Assembly (NCBI GenBank): GCA_012959805.1
Contig: DUCN01000042.1
Location: forward strand, 103,443-167,442
Source of the DNA: Myxococcales bacterium
Lineage (GTDB): Bacteria > Myxococcota_A > UBA9160 > UBA4427
Direction of reading: 5' to 3'
DNA: 64,000 bases
In this document: piece after piece, positions 52,881 to 60,994 of the stretch
Position numbering within the stretch: the stretch's first letter is position 1
How the letters are laid out: each line of letters begins with the position of its first letter
Program-made: the position numbers and the translations under genes
The notes under the pieces: generated by a model
Told to the model about the DNA's origin: nothing
What the model saw: the letters and a program-made list of their open reading frames with translations, nothing else
Databases searched by the model: none

Positions 52881-54266
52881 TCAGTCCTCGTTCATGACCT
52901 CGTCGATCGTCATGTGCAATCGTCGGATTCGCACTTCCTGATAGTTCCCAAGCGTAATCCCAGGCTTTCGGCTGGCCTTGAATCCCTGTTGTTGTGCGCG
53001 GAGGTTTCCGGTGTCCTGATCGTACACATTGCCGAGCCAGCCCAGCGCCTCCACCTCGGTATACGATTGCTCGACGTCGAGCCGCACCGGTTCGGGCGGC
53101 TCGGGATGAGTGGCTCCCTCCGGCAGGGGTTCGAGGATCAGCAAATCGAAGAGACTCGAATCCACGTCATCGCCGGCCGGGCGAAATCGATAGACCATCG
53201 GAATCGAGATTCCCGGAAAGAAGAACATATTCGGGAAGAGGTGGTACTCGATGGAATCGACCATCAGGCTGTCGCTGCAATCGGAGAGATCAATACCCAG
53301 TCTCGCGCCGACACTCTTGCGCAACGCCTCCGCCGCGATGCGTCTCGCCGTCTCGCCGTCGGGAATATTCTCGTCATCGAATTTTCCCAACCCCATCGTC
53401 CGGAGCTGCTGATCCTCGGTCAAGGGTGGATCGAGCCACGGCGCGGCCGACGGACCGTAATCTTCGAGAGCATCGGGGCTGTAGCTTCCAATGTTATGGA
53501 TGAAACGGGTCACGAATCTGCCGAATATATCGTATTGCGCATTCGCACCATTGGGTGAGAAATGCGTTTCAATATTGTGATAGGCCTCCATGAACGCTTC
53601 CTGCGCAGCCTTCCAATTCGCAGGCAACCGCTTCTCCACGTGAACAGCGATGCGCCGTCGCTCGAGCGGAGAATGAGAGAAATGCTCAGGCAGGACATCC
53701 AGCTGGTCCGCGAGTGGGGCGGCGTCTGGATCCATGTTGATGAAAACGAAGCCGCCCCAGATCTCGCATTGCACTCGCTGCAGTCCGTGTTTGTCATCGT
53801 CAACATGCGGAAAATCCCAGCGTGCGGGAATGTTCTTGATTGAACCATCGAGGTTCCAGCACCAGCCGTGAAAGGGACAAGTGAAGGCGGGGCTGAACCC
53901 GCTGCCCTCCGTCGCAAGAATACGCGTCCCCCGGTGCGTGCAGGTATTGAGAAAGGCTTCGATGGAATCTTCACCGGAGCGGACTACGATGACGGAGTAG
54001 GGCCCGACGTCGTAGACATAGGTATCGCCCACCGCTTGGAGATGCTCCTCGCGACACGCCCACTGCCAGACGCGGGGCCACAGCGTCTTGATCTCTCTCT
54101 CGAAGAAGTCTCGGGAGATATAGCGATCAATCGATATATCCTCGTCGCCGAGGAATTCGTAACGTTCTTCAAGTAAGGGCGGCGGTGATTCAACGCGATC
54201 GGCGCCCAGGACTTCAGCGGTTGTTCGGCCCTTCGCTCGTGCGCGCCCGTGCTCGGAATTGCTCAT
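52881..54266 (-). CDS. Rieske ring-hydroxylating oxygenase alpha subunit
   Basis: A 461-residue RHO. Rieske ligands: Cys109/His111 (CTHRGTRIL) and Cys130/His133 (CPFHGWCWNLDG). Iron site: ANWKAAQEAFMEAYHNIETH. It is related to the CAFHG/CPFHG group (1944, 22350, 27658) but lacks the internal RHP...ADPxxCxW segment and is followed not by the small partner gene but by a Ddn-like gene with a one-base gap. Divergent from the NTF2-like gene at 54375. Confidence 0.92.
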   Translation of the reverse strand: MSNSEHGRARAKGRTTAEVLGADRVESPPPLLEERYEFLGDEDISIDRYISRDFFEREIKTLWPRVWQWACREEHLQAVGDTYVYDVGPYSVIVVRSGEDSIEAFLNTCTHRGTRILATEGSGFSPAFTCPFHGWCWNLDGSIKNIPARWDFPHVDDDKHGLQRVQCEIWGGFVFINMDPDAAPLADQLDVLPEHFSHSPLERRRIAVHVEKRLPANWKAAQEAFMEAYHNIETHFSPNGANAQYDIFGRFVTRFIHNIGSYSPDALEDYGPSAAPWLDPPLTEDQQLRTMGLGKFDDENIPDGETARRIAAEALRKSVGARLGIDLSDCSDSLMVDSIEYHLFPNMFFFPGISIPMVYRFRPAGDDVDSSLFDLLILEPLPEGATHPEPPEPVRLDVEQSYTEVEALGWLGNVYDQDTGNLRAQQQGFKASRKPGITLGNYQEVRIRRLHMTIDEVMNED

Positions 54267-54374
54267 TCCCCACCTACTCCGTGAGCTGTAGTCTTACCCT
54301 GTACTCACATTGACTCAGTGTCGATCTCGATCCCATGAGTAGCACATGGCCAACACGCGGAAGAGCAGGTAAAG

Positions 54375-54905
54375 ATGAGTAGACGACTCGGCACACCACC
54401 CGATCTCCAGGAGACCGCTTCCCGCCTGGCGATCCTCGACGTCCTGAACATGCACTGTCGAGGTCTCGATCGCTGCGAGGCGCAGTGGATCAAATCCGCC
54501 TATTGGCCCGATGCCGTCGTCGACTACGGAAGTTTCAAGGGGCAGGCACATACATTCGCCGACATCGTCGTCGCGGTCCTGCGTGAGCAGTACGAGATGA
54601 CACAACATGTGCTCGGCAACACGCTAGTCGACATCGAGGGGCAAGTCGCAAAAACGGAATCGTATCTCACTGCTCATCATCTACTTCATGGCGGCCGAGA
54701 AGAACTCTTTTACAGCGGCCGATACCTGGATGTCTTGGAATGCCGAGAGGGCCTCTGGAAGCTCGGCTCTCGCACAGTCGTGATGGATTGGAGCCGACGG
54801 CTCGAGGTCCAGGACGAAAGGACGAGCGAATCCTTCGCGGACCTCACCAAAGGGACGAATGACAGCGCGGATCCGATTCATGCGTTCTGGTCGAAGTCGG
54901 AGTGA
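54375..54905 (+). CDS. NTF2/SnoaL-like protein
   Basis: A 176-residue SnoaL-like protein: LAILDVLNMHCRGLDRCEAQ, SAYWPDAVVDYGSFKG, EMTQHVLGNTLVDIEG, FYSGRYLDVLECREGLWKLG. The pattern CRGLDRxD and xQHxLGNTLVDIEG is shared with the proteins at 8752, 42680 and 54958 and defines a subfamily in this window. AGG precedes ATG 54375. It is followed after 52 bases by a paralogue. Likely isomerase, dehydratase or hydratase. Confidence 0.83.
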   Translation: MSRRLGTPPDLQETASRLAILDVLNMHCRGLDRCEAQWIKSAYWPDAVVDYGSFKGQAHTFADIVVAVLREQYEMTQHVLGNTLVDIEGQVAKTESYLTAHHLLHGGREELFYSGRYLDVLECREGLWKLGSRTVVMDWSRRLEVQDERTSESFADLTKGTNDSADPIHAFWSKSE

Positions 54906-54957
54906 CCTTCGAACAGCTCACTGAACACAAGGTCATCGAACACAAAGGAGAGCAGAC

Positions 54958-55470
54958 TTGGCAGACCATGAAATTGAGATCCTACTGGCGAAACAATCTA
55001 TCTATGAGCTGGCCTGTCAATATTGCCGGGGCCTGGACCGACTCGACGCGGAACTGCTGCGATCCGTTTTTTTCGAAGACGCCTTTTGCGAATACGGCTT
55101 CTACGACGGTCGACCAGCAGAATTCATTGAGTTTGCGATCAAGGCCCTCGAGAGTCATGCGGCGAATCATCATATGATCGGAAACACACTGATCGAGGTC
55201 GAAGGAAACGAAGCCTACGGCGAGGTCTACTTTCGGGCCTACCACAAAGTGATGGTCGAGTCGGAATTCCAGGACCTCATCATCGCAGGCCGGTACATCG
55301 ATCGTTACGAGAGACGCGACGGCGTTTGGAAAATCGCCTATCGCAGCGAACGCAACGACTGGAGCCGCACGGAAAAAACGAACGACGTCTACTTCGACGC
55401 CGCTCCGAACGGATTGCGTGGGAGTCGCCGAGACGATGCGGTCTACAATCGAATGAATCGGCGCAAATAG
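54958..55470 (+). CDS. NTF2/SnoaL-like protein, TTG start
   Basis: A 170-residue paralogue of the preceding gene: LAKQSIYELACQYCRGLDRL, EDAFCEYGFYDG, MIGNTLIEVEGNEAYGEVYF, IIAGRYIDRYERRDGVWKIA. The start is TTG 54958 with AAGGAG eight bases upstream; an ATG at 54968 is out of frame. The pair might form a heteromeric cone-fold complex, as seen in some steroid side-chain hydratases, but this is inference. Confidence 0.83.
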   Translation: MADHEIEILLAKQSIYELACQYCRGLDRLDAELLRSVFFEDAFCEYGFYDGRPAEFIEFAIKALESHAANHHMIGNTLIEVEGNEAYGEVYFRAYHKVMVESEFQDLIIAGRYIDRYERRDGVWKIAYRSERNDWSRTEKTNDVYFDAAPNGLRGSRRDDAVYNRMNRRK

Positions 55471-55499
55471 GGGTTCGCGAAGTCGACCTCGCGGAACCC
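55471..55499. terminator. Hairpin terminator between convergent genes
   Basis: GGGTTCGCGA (from 55471) pairs with TCGC-G-GAACCC (55489-55499), a ten-pair stem with one bulged G and an eight-base loop. It lies exactly between the stops at 55470 and 55504. No T tract is present on the plus strand. Confidence 0.55.
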
Positions 55500-55503
55500 G
55501 GGA

Positions 55504-55926
55504 TCAGCCCGTGACCCCCTCCTTCGCGATTGCAACCCAAGCTCTGGCCTGAACGGTTCGCGTACCGTCATCCCGGTCGAGCCAGACTTCGCATTCCGCG
55601 ACATCCACGCCCTCTTGCGTCTCGATCGCTTTCACGACTCCGCCCGCGGTCACACAATCACCATCGAGCACCGGAAGGGGGAACTCGGTGCGTATCCGCC
55701 TGACACACTCCGGTCCGGCCCAGGTGATCAACATGTTGATGACATAGCCCAGGTTGATCGGGCTTTGATTGAGTAGCCGACCGTCGAAACCGATCGCACG
55801 TGTCACGTCGCGATCCCAATGAATCGGCGTTGGATCCCGCAGAATCGCGGCCACCGTCTTCATGCGCTCTGGTGTAACCCTGTCCATCGTCCACGATGGG
55901 ATCGAATCACCGACCTCGACTTTCAA
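55504..55926 (-). CDS. MaoC-like hot-dog dehydratase
   Basis: A 140-residue hot-dog-fold protein: VGDSIPSWTMDRVTPERMKT, RDPTPIHWDRDVTRAIGFDG, then INMLITWAGPECVRRIRTEF and VLDGDCVTAGGVVKAIE. The D-P-x-P-x-H segment is the MaoC/R-hydratase active-site region (Asp and His). TTG 55926 after AGAGGGGG is the best start, 14 bases past the end of the upstream partner; a longer reading from 55998 would overlap it by 59 bases. Probably forms a heterodimer with the next gene to hydrate enoyl-CoA. Confidence 0.8.
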   Translation of the reverse strand: MKVEVGDSIPSWTMDRVTPERMKTVAAILRDPTPIHWDRDVTRAIGFDGRLLNQSPINLGYVINMLITWAGPECVRRIRTEFPLPVLDGDCVTAGGVVKAIETQEGVDVAECEVWLDRDDGTRTVQARAWVAIAKEGVTG

Positions 55927-55939
55927 GACTCCCCCTCTG

Positions 55940-56383
55940 TCACGATTCGACTCGCCAATAATGCCAGCGGAACGCGACTTGCGCTGCGAGTTCTCCATCT
56001 TTACCGGCTACGTCGATCTCATAGATGAAGGAATCGACGGTCGGCGAGCCAGCCTTCTCTTTGCGCTCATACGCGGTGATACCGCCGGATAGTGAGTAGG
56101 TCTCGCCTTCGCGTATCGGCGTATGGATGGACCAATCGTAGTAGTCGATGCTCACGGGTGATGCACGATCAACTTCGGCGAGCGCAAACAGCTCCGCGAT
56201 ACTCGTTCCGACGCCATTGATCGGGACATGAAAGAGGTGAACGGGATGGGCAAGGGAGTCGGGCAACGGTTCGATTCCCGTCGCCTCACTCAGAAGGAAA
56301 TTTTCCCAATGTTCGATCTTGTATTGGCCGCCGGAAAACCGGTGACCAACGAGCCGTTGCATCGCGTCCTTCGCCGGGATCAT
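55940..56383 (-). CDS. MaoC-like (FAS1-type N-terminal) hot-dog protein
   Basis: A 147-residue hot-dog-fold protein resembling the N-terminal, non-catalytic dehydratase subunit of paired MaoC enzymes: KDAMQRLVGHRFSGGQYKIE, HLFHVPINGVGTSIAELFAL, SIDYYDWSIHTPIREGETYS. It ends 14 bases before its catalytic partner at 55926. Such pairs (for example ChsH1/ChsH2 or HadAB-like) hydrate unsaturated CoA thioesters in steroid side-chain degradation; this assignment is by analogy. Confidence 0.75.
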   Translation of the reverse strand: MIPAKDAMQRLVGHRFSGGQYKIEHWENFLLSEATGIEPLPDSLAHPVHLFHVPINGVGTSIAELFALAEVDRASPVSIDYYDWSIHTPIREGETYSLSGGITAYERKEKAGSPTVDSFIYEIDVAGKDGELAAQVAFRWHYWRVES

Positions 56384-56476
56384 GTCAGCACCATAGACCA
56401 GAGGCCGGCAACCCGGTATCGGCCGAGTCCGTCTTCTCCGGCGAGTTCGGATTGGCTGTGCTCGTACGACTCCCCT

Positions 56477-57385
56477 TCATAGCCCGACGAGCTCTTCGCT
56501 TAGTTTCCACAAAGAGTTCGCCAGCTGCGCGTTGTCCGAAAGTGGATGGATGCGACCCGGCGCACAGTCCGCGAAGTACCCCGCGCCCTCGCGACCCAAT
56601 TCATCGTTCGTGGCCAGATAGACCGATGTCGCCGCTCCCTGCTCCGGGGATTTCGAAATCGGGAGCATGAGAAGTCCGACCGCCCTCATCCACCAGGGTT
56701 GATCACGCCCGAGTTCCGTCTTCACGATGCCCGGATGCAGAGCATTCGAAACAACACCGTCGTTATCGAGGCGTCGAGTTAGTTCGTTCGTGAAGAGGAC
56801 ATTCATCAACTTCGAGTCGCCGTATGAACGCCATCCGGAAAATTTCCGCTTCGTCCAGTTCAGGTCCTCGAGTGATTCGGTCAGACTCGAGAAATGGAGC
56901 GCATCTGAAGAGACGTTGAGGATACGTGCAGGAGCGGAGGCGCGAATACGCTCGAGCAGAAGATGAGTCAACAAAAAGTGCCCGAGGTGGTTGACGCCAA
57001 AATGGGCCTCGAAGCCGTCGGCGGTCTCGCGCCGATCCGGCAGCATAACCCCGGCGTTGTTGATCAGTAGATGGATTGGACGACTCGTCTCCAGAAAGGC
57101 CTTCGCAAAGTCTCGGACCTGGCTTAGTTGGCCAAGGTCAAGCCTCATTACTTCGAGCTGGTCCTTGGTTATTCTCGAGTCGGCCGCCAGGATTTCGTCA
57201 CGCGCGGCCTCGGCCTTCTCAAGATCGCGACAAGCCATGGTCACCGACGCGCCGCGAAGCGAGAGCACACGAGCCGTCTCTCGACCGATCCCGGTATTCG
57301 CACCGGTGACGATCGCATGCCGCCCCGTAAGGTCGATGCCAGCCGACACCTCTTCCGCCGTCGATTTCCGATTGAACTTTCCCAT
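56477..57385 (-). CDS. SDR, retinol-dehydrogenase/WWOX-like
   Basis: A 302-residue SDR of the retinol dehydrogenase type. TGANTGIGRETA, ACRD (NADP-type Arg after strand two), NNAGVM, Ser in LNVSSDALHF, and Tyr-Gly-Asp-Ser-Lys as the YxxxK element; the C-terminal ATSVYLAT is typical. GGAGG precedes ATG 57385. A paralogue lies at 58114. Such bacterial members reduce or oxidise broad lipophilic carbonyls. Confidence 0.9.
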   Translation of the reverse strand: MGKFNRKSTAEEVSAGIDLTGRHAIVTGANTGIGRETARVLSLRGASVTMACRDLEKAEAARDEILAADSRITKDQLEVMRLDLGQLSQVRDFAKAFLETSRPIHLLINNAGVMLPDRRETADGFEAHFGVNHLGHFLLTHLLLERIRASAPARILNVSSDALHFSSLTESLEDLNWTKRKFSGWRSYGDSKLMNVLFTNELTRRLDNDGVVSNALHPGIVKTELGRDQPWWMRAVGLLMLPISKSPEQGAATSVYLATNDELGREGAGYFADCAPGRIHPLSDNAQLANSLWKLSEELVGL

Positions 57386-57625
57386 ATCACTTCCTCCAGC
57401 GTCACGTTCCAACTCGCTTGAGAGTATCTGCTTCCCGATAAAGCCGCGCTACCCCACGACGGCGGATCGATCCGCGTACCCTTGTGCCCCCACCCTCCGT
57501 TCGAGATACCATCAGCAGACTGCTTCGAATCGCCAGGAATCTCGTCGGCCCATGAGGAGAGGGACTGGTTTCGAACTCGACCCTCTGCGACCTACCCCCG
57601 AATCTACACAGAATAGGATATGACA

Positions 57626-57988
57626 ATGAGCAATACCGAAATCATCGAGGCGTTCATCGGCGCCTTCAACCGAATGGACTGGGATGCAATCGATGACCTG
57701 ATGGCTGAGGACATCTTCTACCACAACATTCCGATGCAGCCGATCGAGGGGCGGGCGGCAGCCAGCGCATTTCTACGCGGGATGGACCCTGTCGGCGTCT
57801 ATTGGGAGTTGCTGTCGATCGCCGAAAACGGCAACAAAGTTCTCACCGAACGCGTGGACAACTTCGATCTCGCAGGCGGGAAGAAGCTATCCTTGCCCGT
57901 CATGGGAACCTTCGAGATCGAGAACGGAAAGATTCAGGCGTGGCGAGACTATTTCGACCTCGGATCTTTTGCGAGTCAGATGGCCTGA
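57626..57988 (+). CDS. Limonene-1,2-epoxide-hydrolase-like protein
   Basis: A 120-residue cone-fold protein with the catalytic signature of limonene-epoxide hydrolases: TERVDNF (Arg76 and Asp78) and AWRDYFD (Asp108), matching the Asp-Arg-Asp triad of the Rhodococcus enzyme (Asp101, Arg99, Asp132). ATG 57626 has AGGA seven bases upstream; ATG 57620 is too close to it. It would open an epoxide to a diol by one-step water attack. This is the best enzyme assignment among the seven SnoaL-fold proteins here. Confidence 0.87.
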   Translation: MSNTEIIEAFIGAFNRMDWDAIDDLMAEDIFYHNIPMQPIEGRAAASAFLRGMDPVGVYWELLSIAENGNKVLTERVDNFDLAGGKKLSLPVMGTFEIENGKIQAWRDYFDLGSFASQMA

Positions 57989-58113
57989 CCGCTCCCGAAG
58001 ACTCCGCTTCTTCGCGGCGGGCGGGCGGAGCGCATAGGCTTCACCCTCATTGATTCTCAGCGACACGTCGGACGCCCGACGATCATGAAGTCGTATTTGA
58101 AGACCCGCCGCGC

Positions 58114-58947
58114 CTACGTGAGTCCGCAGAATCGAACGCTCTGCTCCCAGAGTCGACTCGCGACTGCCGGGTCCCGAGCCTCCGCGGAAGGCTCGGTTTC
58201 GGTCGTCTCCTTCCAGTAGCGACCCGATGCGTCGGCCAACGCTGGATCCGTCGCGACGAGCACGGGGCCCTTCGCACCGACGGCCACATCCTTGAACATG
58301 AAGCCCACCAGTTTGCGAACAACCCAGGGCATTTCGCGAGTGATGTCTGTCGAGATCGTACCCGGATGAACAGCATTCGAAGTCACCCCCGTACCTTCGA
58401 GACGACGGGAGAGCTCGTTCGAGAAGACAAGGTTCGCAAGCTTGCTCTGGTTGTAGGCCGCGGTCGCCTTGTAAGGCTTCTCGCCGCGAAAGCTCTCGAA
58501 GTCGAGCGTACCCTTGGTATGCAGCATCGAGGTCAGATGGACGATCCGACTCGGTGCGCTGGCCCTGAGCTTGTCGAGTAGAAGGTTCGTGAGCAGGAAG
58601 GGCCCCAGGTAGTTCACGCCAAATTGTGCCTCGAACCCGTCGACGGTCTTCCAGCCCTTCTGCGGGAAGATCCCGGCATTGTTGATCAACACATCGATTC
58701 GTGGAAGCTCTGCGTTCGTTTTCTCCGCGAACGCACGAACGGATGCGAGCGAGGACAGATCGACCTCTCGCACGTCGAGCTCGCCGCGTCCATCTGTTTC
58801 GGCGAGGATCTCCTCACGAGCGGCCTCGCCGCGCGCCGCATCGCGACAGGCCATCACAACACGGGCACCGCGCTTCGCGAGTTCAAGAGTGGTCTGCTTA
58901 CCGATGCCCGTGTTGGCCCCTGTCAGGACCACCGTCTTACCGTCCAT
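58114..58947 (-). CDS. SDR, retinol-dehydrogenase-like
   Basis: A 277-residue SDR: TGANTGIGKQT, ACRD, NNAGIFPQK, LTSMLH with the catalytic Ser, and Tyr-Asn-Gln-Ser-Lys as the YxxxK element, followed by HPGTISTDITREMPW. GAGGAGG precedes ATG 58947. It is a paralogue of the protein at 56477 and shares FGVN(H/Y)LG and NELSRRL/NELTRRL. Likely NADP-dependent action on a lipophilic carbonyl. Confidence 0.9.
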   Translation of the reverse strand: MDGKTVVLTGANTGIGKQTTLELAKRGARVVMACRDAARGEAAREEILAETDGRGELDVREVDLSSLASVRAFAEKTNAELPRIDVLINNAGIFPQKGWKTVDGFEAQFGVNYLGPFLLTNLLLDKLRASAPSRIVHLTSMLHTKGTLDFESFRGEKPYKATAAYNQSKLANLVFSNELSRRLEGTGVTSNAVHPGTISTDITREMPWVVRKLVGFMFKDVAVGAKGPVLVATDPALADASGRYWKETTETEPSAEARDPAVASRLWEQSVRFCGLT

Positions 58948-59057
58948 GTCCAGCCCTCCTCTTGTTATTTGGAGCAACACTCAGAGTTGTACCCTGGGAG
59001 CCTACCGGAAACGGAAGACCCCGCCTTCGAGAATTCCAGATGGCGTGCTCGGGGACG

Positions 59058-59861
59058 CTATTCGATGTCGTCGAGGTTCCACCATGGCGACATCGCGAAC
59101 TCGATTGCATCTTCGTAGACGATCACGTGCCGAGGAGTCGGGTCCACCAGCCCACTCCAGAAGCTGCCGTCTTTGATCGAATACTCAGAGACTTCGAGCT
59201 GCCGAATTCGAGCGTTGGCCATGCCGGCGTCGTAGAACGTGCGATCGCAGATCCCGGTCAGCCAATAGATGAAGTCGTTGGCCTCAACCCACTCGGCGGC
59301 GGCGCGCACGCGTTTGCCGCCCTTGATGTTGTGGCATGTACACGTAAATCGACCGCCTCGCGCCGAGACCACGAAGCTCTCGAGCGAATCCCCCGACGCC
59401 TCATGCGAGATCTCCCCGATCTCGGTCAACAAATCTACGGAATCGACCGCACGTTGATCCGACGTTGCTTCGACGACGAGATACCGAGGCTTGGCGTTAT
59501 GCGGATCCTCGACAAAGAGTGACCACTCGGCTCGGATACCATTGGCGAGACCCGAGACGCGGTACAGGTTCAGGGTCAGATAGTAACGAGGCTCCTCGCC
59601 TTCCAGTATCCGGATCTTCGCCAAAGGAAGCGGAAGCCCGAGTTCCCGCTCCAGGTTCTCCACCTTCTCCGGTCGGATCTCGAAGTTCCAATAGACCGAG
59701 GGCGGCGAGGCCTCGACCTTGAAGGGGACGAGCGGCTTGCTCTTCCCAAACATGATCATGAAGAAATCACGCAAGTAGAGCTGGGAATAGAGGAGTCTCT
59801 TGATCCCGCGCAGGAGTCGAAGGCGTCCAGGAGTCGGTTTCAAAGTTGATCCTTCCATCAC
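59058..59861 (-). CDS. Uncharacterised protein coupled to an enoyl reductase
   Basis: A 267-residue protein I do not recognise with confidence. It has a basic N-terminus (LRLLRGIKRLLYSQLY), a strand-rich middle with YYLTLNLYRVSG, LANGIRAEWSLFVED and KPRYLVVEATS, and a Cys-x-Cys-His (FTCTCHN) near residue 173. The middle recalls acetoacetate-decarboxylase-like folds, but weakly. It has no signal peptide or clear membrane helix. Its ATG overlaps the stop of the reductase at 59858 (ATGA), so the two products are probably made together. Confidence 0.8.
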   Translation of the reverse strand: MMEGSTLKPTPGRLRLLRGIKRLLYSQLYLRDFFMIMFGKSKPLVPFKVEASPPSVYWNFEIRPEKVENLERELGLPLPLAKIRILEGEEPRYYLTLNLYRVSGLANGIRAEWSLFVEDPHNAKPRYLVVEATSDQRAVDSVDLLTEIGEISHEASGDSLESFVVSARGGRFTCTCHNIKGGKRVRAAAEWVEANDFIYWLTGICDRTFYDAGMANARIRQLEVSEYSIKDGSFWSGLVDPTPRHVIVYEDAIEFAMSPWWNLDDIE

Positions 59862-60892
59862 GGTGCGTCACCGATCTGACAAAGTTGTTTGCCTCGATTC
59901 TTCCCCTCGAACAATCGCAGGAATGTCTTCGGCACGTTCTCCATTCCGTGCTGGACATCAGTCTCGGCGACGAGTTTGCCCTCGGCGACCCAGGTCCCGA
60001 GATCGACCATTGCCTCGCCGATTCGATTCATGTAGTCGATGACGATGAAGCCCTCCATGCGACAACGCCGAATCACCAACTGCATGTAGTTGCGCGGTCC
60101 CGGAGGTTGCGTTTCTTCGTTGTAGGCAGAGATCCCACCACACAGCACGATCCGCCCCTTCTGCGCCATGTTGTCGAGACCCGCCTCGAGGATCGCTCCT
60201 CCGACATTGTCGAAGAAGAGATCCACGCCGTCTGGACATGTTTCGGCGATCCGAGACGAGACGTCTTCGGACTTGTAATCGATCGCCGCGTCGAGACCAA
60301 GGGTCTCGGTCAGCCACTTGCACTTTTCCGGGCCGCCCGCGATGCCGACGACCTTCGACGCGCCTTTGATGCGCGCAATCTGAGCGGCAATAGAGCCTGT
60401 CGCGCCCGCAGCGCCCGAAACCAATACGACATCACCCTCTTTCGGCTGCCCGACGTCGAGGTAGCCGAAATAGGCCGTGAGTCCAGTCAGACCGAAGACG
60501 CTCAGCGCCTGCTCGGCGGTTGCCCCCGGCGGCAGCTTCTGAGCGCCGCCGAAAATGCTGGGGGCGCGGGTATCGACTAGCGGATACTCCTGCCAGCCGA
60601 GCGTGCCGGTTACGATGTCCCCTACCGCAAGCTCCTCGGCTTTCGACTCGACGACGACACCGACCGTCGACGCACGCATCACCTCACCGATTCCAACTGG
60701 CGGGACATAGCTCTCGACATCTTCGATCCAACCTCGCATCGCGGGCTCGAACGCGACCATGAAGTTGCGAACGAGCACCTGCCCTTCGCCCGGCGACTCG
60801 GCAGGCTCCTCCACGTATTCGAAGTCACTCTCCTTGACCATGCCCACCGGCCGGGTCTTGAGGCGCCACTGTCTATTCACTCGATCGCTCAT
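59858..60892 (-). CDS. NADP-dependent enoyl/alkenal reductase-like MDR protein
   Basis: A 344-residue paralogue of the protein at 6-998: NRQWRLKTRPVGM, GAAGATGSIAAQIARIKG, GIAGGPEKCKWL, DYKSEDV, FDNVGGAILEAGL and CGGISAYNEE. This is the prostaglandin-reductase-like group acting on alpha,beta-unsaturated ketones. AGGAG precedes ATG 60892 by seven bases; a longer in-frame reading upstream has no family similarity. It is divergent from the PhyH gene and coupled to the unknown gene at 59058. Confidence 0.9.
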   Translation of the reverse strand: MSDRVNRQWRLKTRPVGMVKESDFEYVEEPAESPGEGQVLVRNFMVAFEPAMRGWIEDVESYVPPVGIGEVMRASTVGVVVESKAEELAVGDIVTGTLGWQEYPLVDTRAPSIFGGAQKLPPGATAEQALSVFGLTGLTAYFGYLDVGQPKEGDVVLVSGAAGATGSIAAQIARIKGASKVVGIAGGPEKCKWLTETLGLDAAIDYKSEDVSSRIAETCPDGVDLFFDNVGGAILEAGLDNMAQKGRIVLCGGISAYNEETQPPGPRNYMQLVIRRCRMEGFIVIDYMNRIGEAMVDLGTWVAEGKLVAETDVQHGMENVPKTFLRLFEGKNRGKQLCQIGDAP

Positions 60893-60994
60893 CGCAATTC
60901 TCCTGCGGGTTGAAGGGGGTTGGCGCGGGCTCGAAGAACATGGCACTTTTGTGCAAGCCGGCAACACTTCTGCCGGAAGGGTATCCAAATTGTC

